In this document: piece after piece, positions 5,811 to 6,731 of the stretch
Layout of the letters: each line of letters opens with the position of its first letter
Position numbering within the stretch: the stretch's first letter is position 1
NCBI GenBank assembly: GCA_934427095.1
Contig: CAKRYM010000084.1
Span: forward strand, 1-6,731
Reading direction: 5' to 3'
DNA length: 6,731 nt
DNA from: an uncultured Bacillota bacterium
GTDB taxonomy: Bacteria; Bacillota; Dehalobacteriia; UBA4068
Made by a program: the position numbers and the translations under genes
Notes under the pieces: model-generated
What the model was told of the DNA's origin: nothing
Database searches by the model: none
What the model saw: only the letters and a program-made list of their open reading frames with translations

Positions 5811-6731
5811 GTGACTACTTTCGAAAAGCAAAAAATCAAGCTGCATATTCATGGAATCACTGGTGATGGACAAGGGGTCGGCCGTTTGGATAATGGCATG
5901 GCGTTGTTTGTGCCTGGCGCGCTGCCGGGGGAAGAAATCACTGCTGTTCTTCATCAACAAAAAAAACGATATGCAAAAGGGGAATTGCTTTCCATTGACG
6001 TAGCCAGCAAAGATCGCATCTCACCCGCCTGTCCTTATGACGAAAATTGCGGCGGTTGCGTGTTTCAACATGCAACTTATGCTGCGGAATTGGACTGGAA
6101 ACGGGATATGGTTGCGCAAACTTTACGGCGGATCGGCGGCCAAGAAGTTAACGTTGAAGCCATTGATCCGCCTGCATCTCCCCTGCATTACCGGAACCGC
6201 GTGGTTTGGCATGTTTCCCCTGAAGGTAAACTTGGTCTATTCTCAGAAAAAAGTCACCGGTTGATTGATGCCGACTGCCTCTTGCTGGAAGATCCCTTAA
6301 CAAAAGCCACGGCTTTACTCAGAGAAGCATTACACCAAACTACATTTGCCCAGGCTGGGCTTAAGCATATTGCTTTGCGTTGTAATGAGCAAGGAGATGT
6401 TTTACTTACCTTCATTACGGAAAAACCGCTGTCTGTCCTTGAAAAATTTAGTGAAGAAATCGCCAACCGCTTCTCTGCCCCCCTGGTAGTATGGGAAAAC
6501 TGGGGAAAACCTATTTATAGCGTCTATGGCGCAAAATGGCAGAAAATTAGGGGCGGAATCTTTACAGACCAGTTAGCCGGACAAATTTTGGAAATTGCTC
6601 CGGCGGCTTTTTTGCAAGTCAACCGGCAAGAAACGGAGCGACTTTACCATTACGTAGCAGAATTCGCTGCTTTACGGCCACAGGATATTCTTTGGGATCT
6701 TTATGCAGGAGGCGGTAGCATTGGTCTGGCC
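5811..6731 (+). CDS. rlmD: 23S rRNA (uracil-C5)-methyltransferase, RlmD/RlmCD/TrmA family, N-terminal part, runs off right edge
   Basis: A SAM-dependent enzyme that methylates C5 of a uridine in 23S rRNA; U1939, or U747 and U1939, are the usual targets in relatives. I translated it from GTG 5811 through 307 codons to the edge with no stop; relatives are about 450 residues. An N-terminal TRAM RNA-binding domain (about 6-62) contains GDGQGVGRLDNGMALFVPGALPGE. The four iron-sulfur cysteines are C74, C80 and C83 (CPYDENCGGC) and C156 (DADC). PAAFLQVNRQETERLY (264-279) precedes the methyltransferase core, and the SAM loop DLYAGGGSIGLA (296-307) sits at the edge. That loop has Ala where relatives commonly have Cys (DLYCG). 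The catalytic Cys and general base lie outside the window. TrmA itself lacks TRAM and the cluster, so RlmD/RlmCD is favoured, but the target site is uncertain. Confidence 0.93.
   Translation, partial: MTTFEKQKIKLHIHGITGDGQGVGRLDNGMALFVPGALPGEEITAVLHQQKKRYAKGELLSIDVASKDRISPACPYDENCGGCVFQHATYAAELDWKRDMVAQTLRRIGGQEVNVEAIDPPASPLHYRNRVVWHVSPEGKLGLFSEKSHRLIDADCLLLEDPLTKATALLREALHQTTFAQAGLKHIALRCNEQGDVLLTFITEKPLSVLEKFSEEIANRFSAPLVVWENWGKPIYSVYGAKWQKIRGGIFTDQLAGQILEIAPAAFLQVNRQETERLYHYVAEFAALRPQDILWDLYAGGGSIGLA

Noticed and set aside
5959..5966. A8 run in the RlmD-family gene (also A7 in proA at 589-595 and A-rich lysine codons in the yabE-like gene) as programmed slippage or phase variation
   Set aside because: All reading frames are intact through the runs and the lysine codons fit the protein. 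Short A runs are common in such genomes.

Overview
The window looks like a chromosomal housekeeping segment of a Bacillota bacterium. The evidence is a YabE-type protein (DUF348-G5-3D) directly upstream of rsmA, strong AGGAGG-type ribosome binding sites, sigma-A-like promoters with 17-bp spacers, and a glutamate 5-kinase without a PUA domain. The WecC-type dehydrogenase would fit a Negativicutes or Clostridia member, but the lineage cannot be fixed from sequence reading alone. I saw no mobile element, CRISPR array, tRNA or rRNA.

Layout, right to left on the minus strand. A nucleotide-sugar dehydrogenase gene (wecC-like, 5661 to 4414) ends at a strong intrinsic terminator (4391 to 4347). A near-consensus promoter follows (-35 at 4324-4319, -10 at 4301-4296). 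It apparently drives a five-gene operon: yabE-like (4248-3085), rsmA (3067-2213), xth/exoA (2216-1461), proB (1438-665) and proA (668 to beyond the left edge). The genes are packed tightly: gaps of 17 and 22 nt, and two 4-nt ATGA stop/start overlaps (rsmA/xth and proB/proA).

On the plus strand, a 23S rRNA/tRNA uracil-C5-methyltransferase gene of the RlmD/TrmA family starts at GTG 5811 and leaves the window on the right. It diverges from wecC across a 149-bp spacer that holds overlapping candidate promoters for both directions.

How the genes work together: ProB and ProA catalyse the first two steps of proline synthesis from glutamate. RsmA and the RlmD-like enzyme modify 16S and 23S rRNA, and ExoIII repairs abasic DNA. 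The YabE-like protein is probably a membrane-anchored peptidoglycan-acting enzyme, and the WecC-like enzyme makes an acidic sugar nucleotide for a surface polysaccharide. These are separate core functions rather than one pathway. I found no convincing novel system. The points most worth a second look are regulatory: a perfect 15-bp tandem duplication that copies the operon's -10 box, and the overlapping divergent promoters. The absence of rnmV between yabE and rsmA is also notable.
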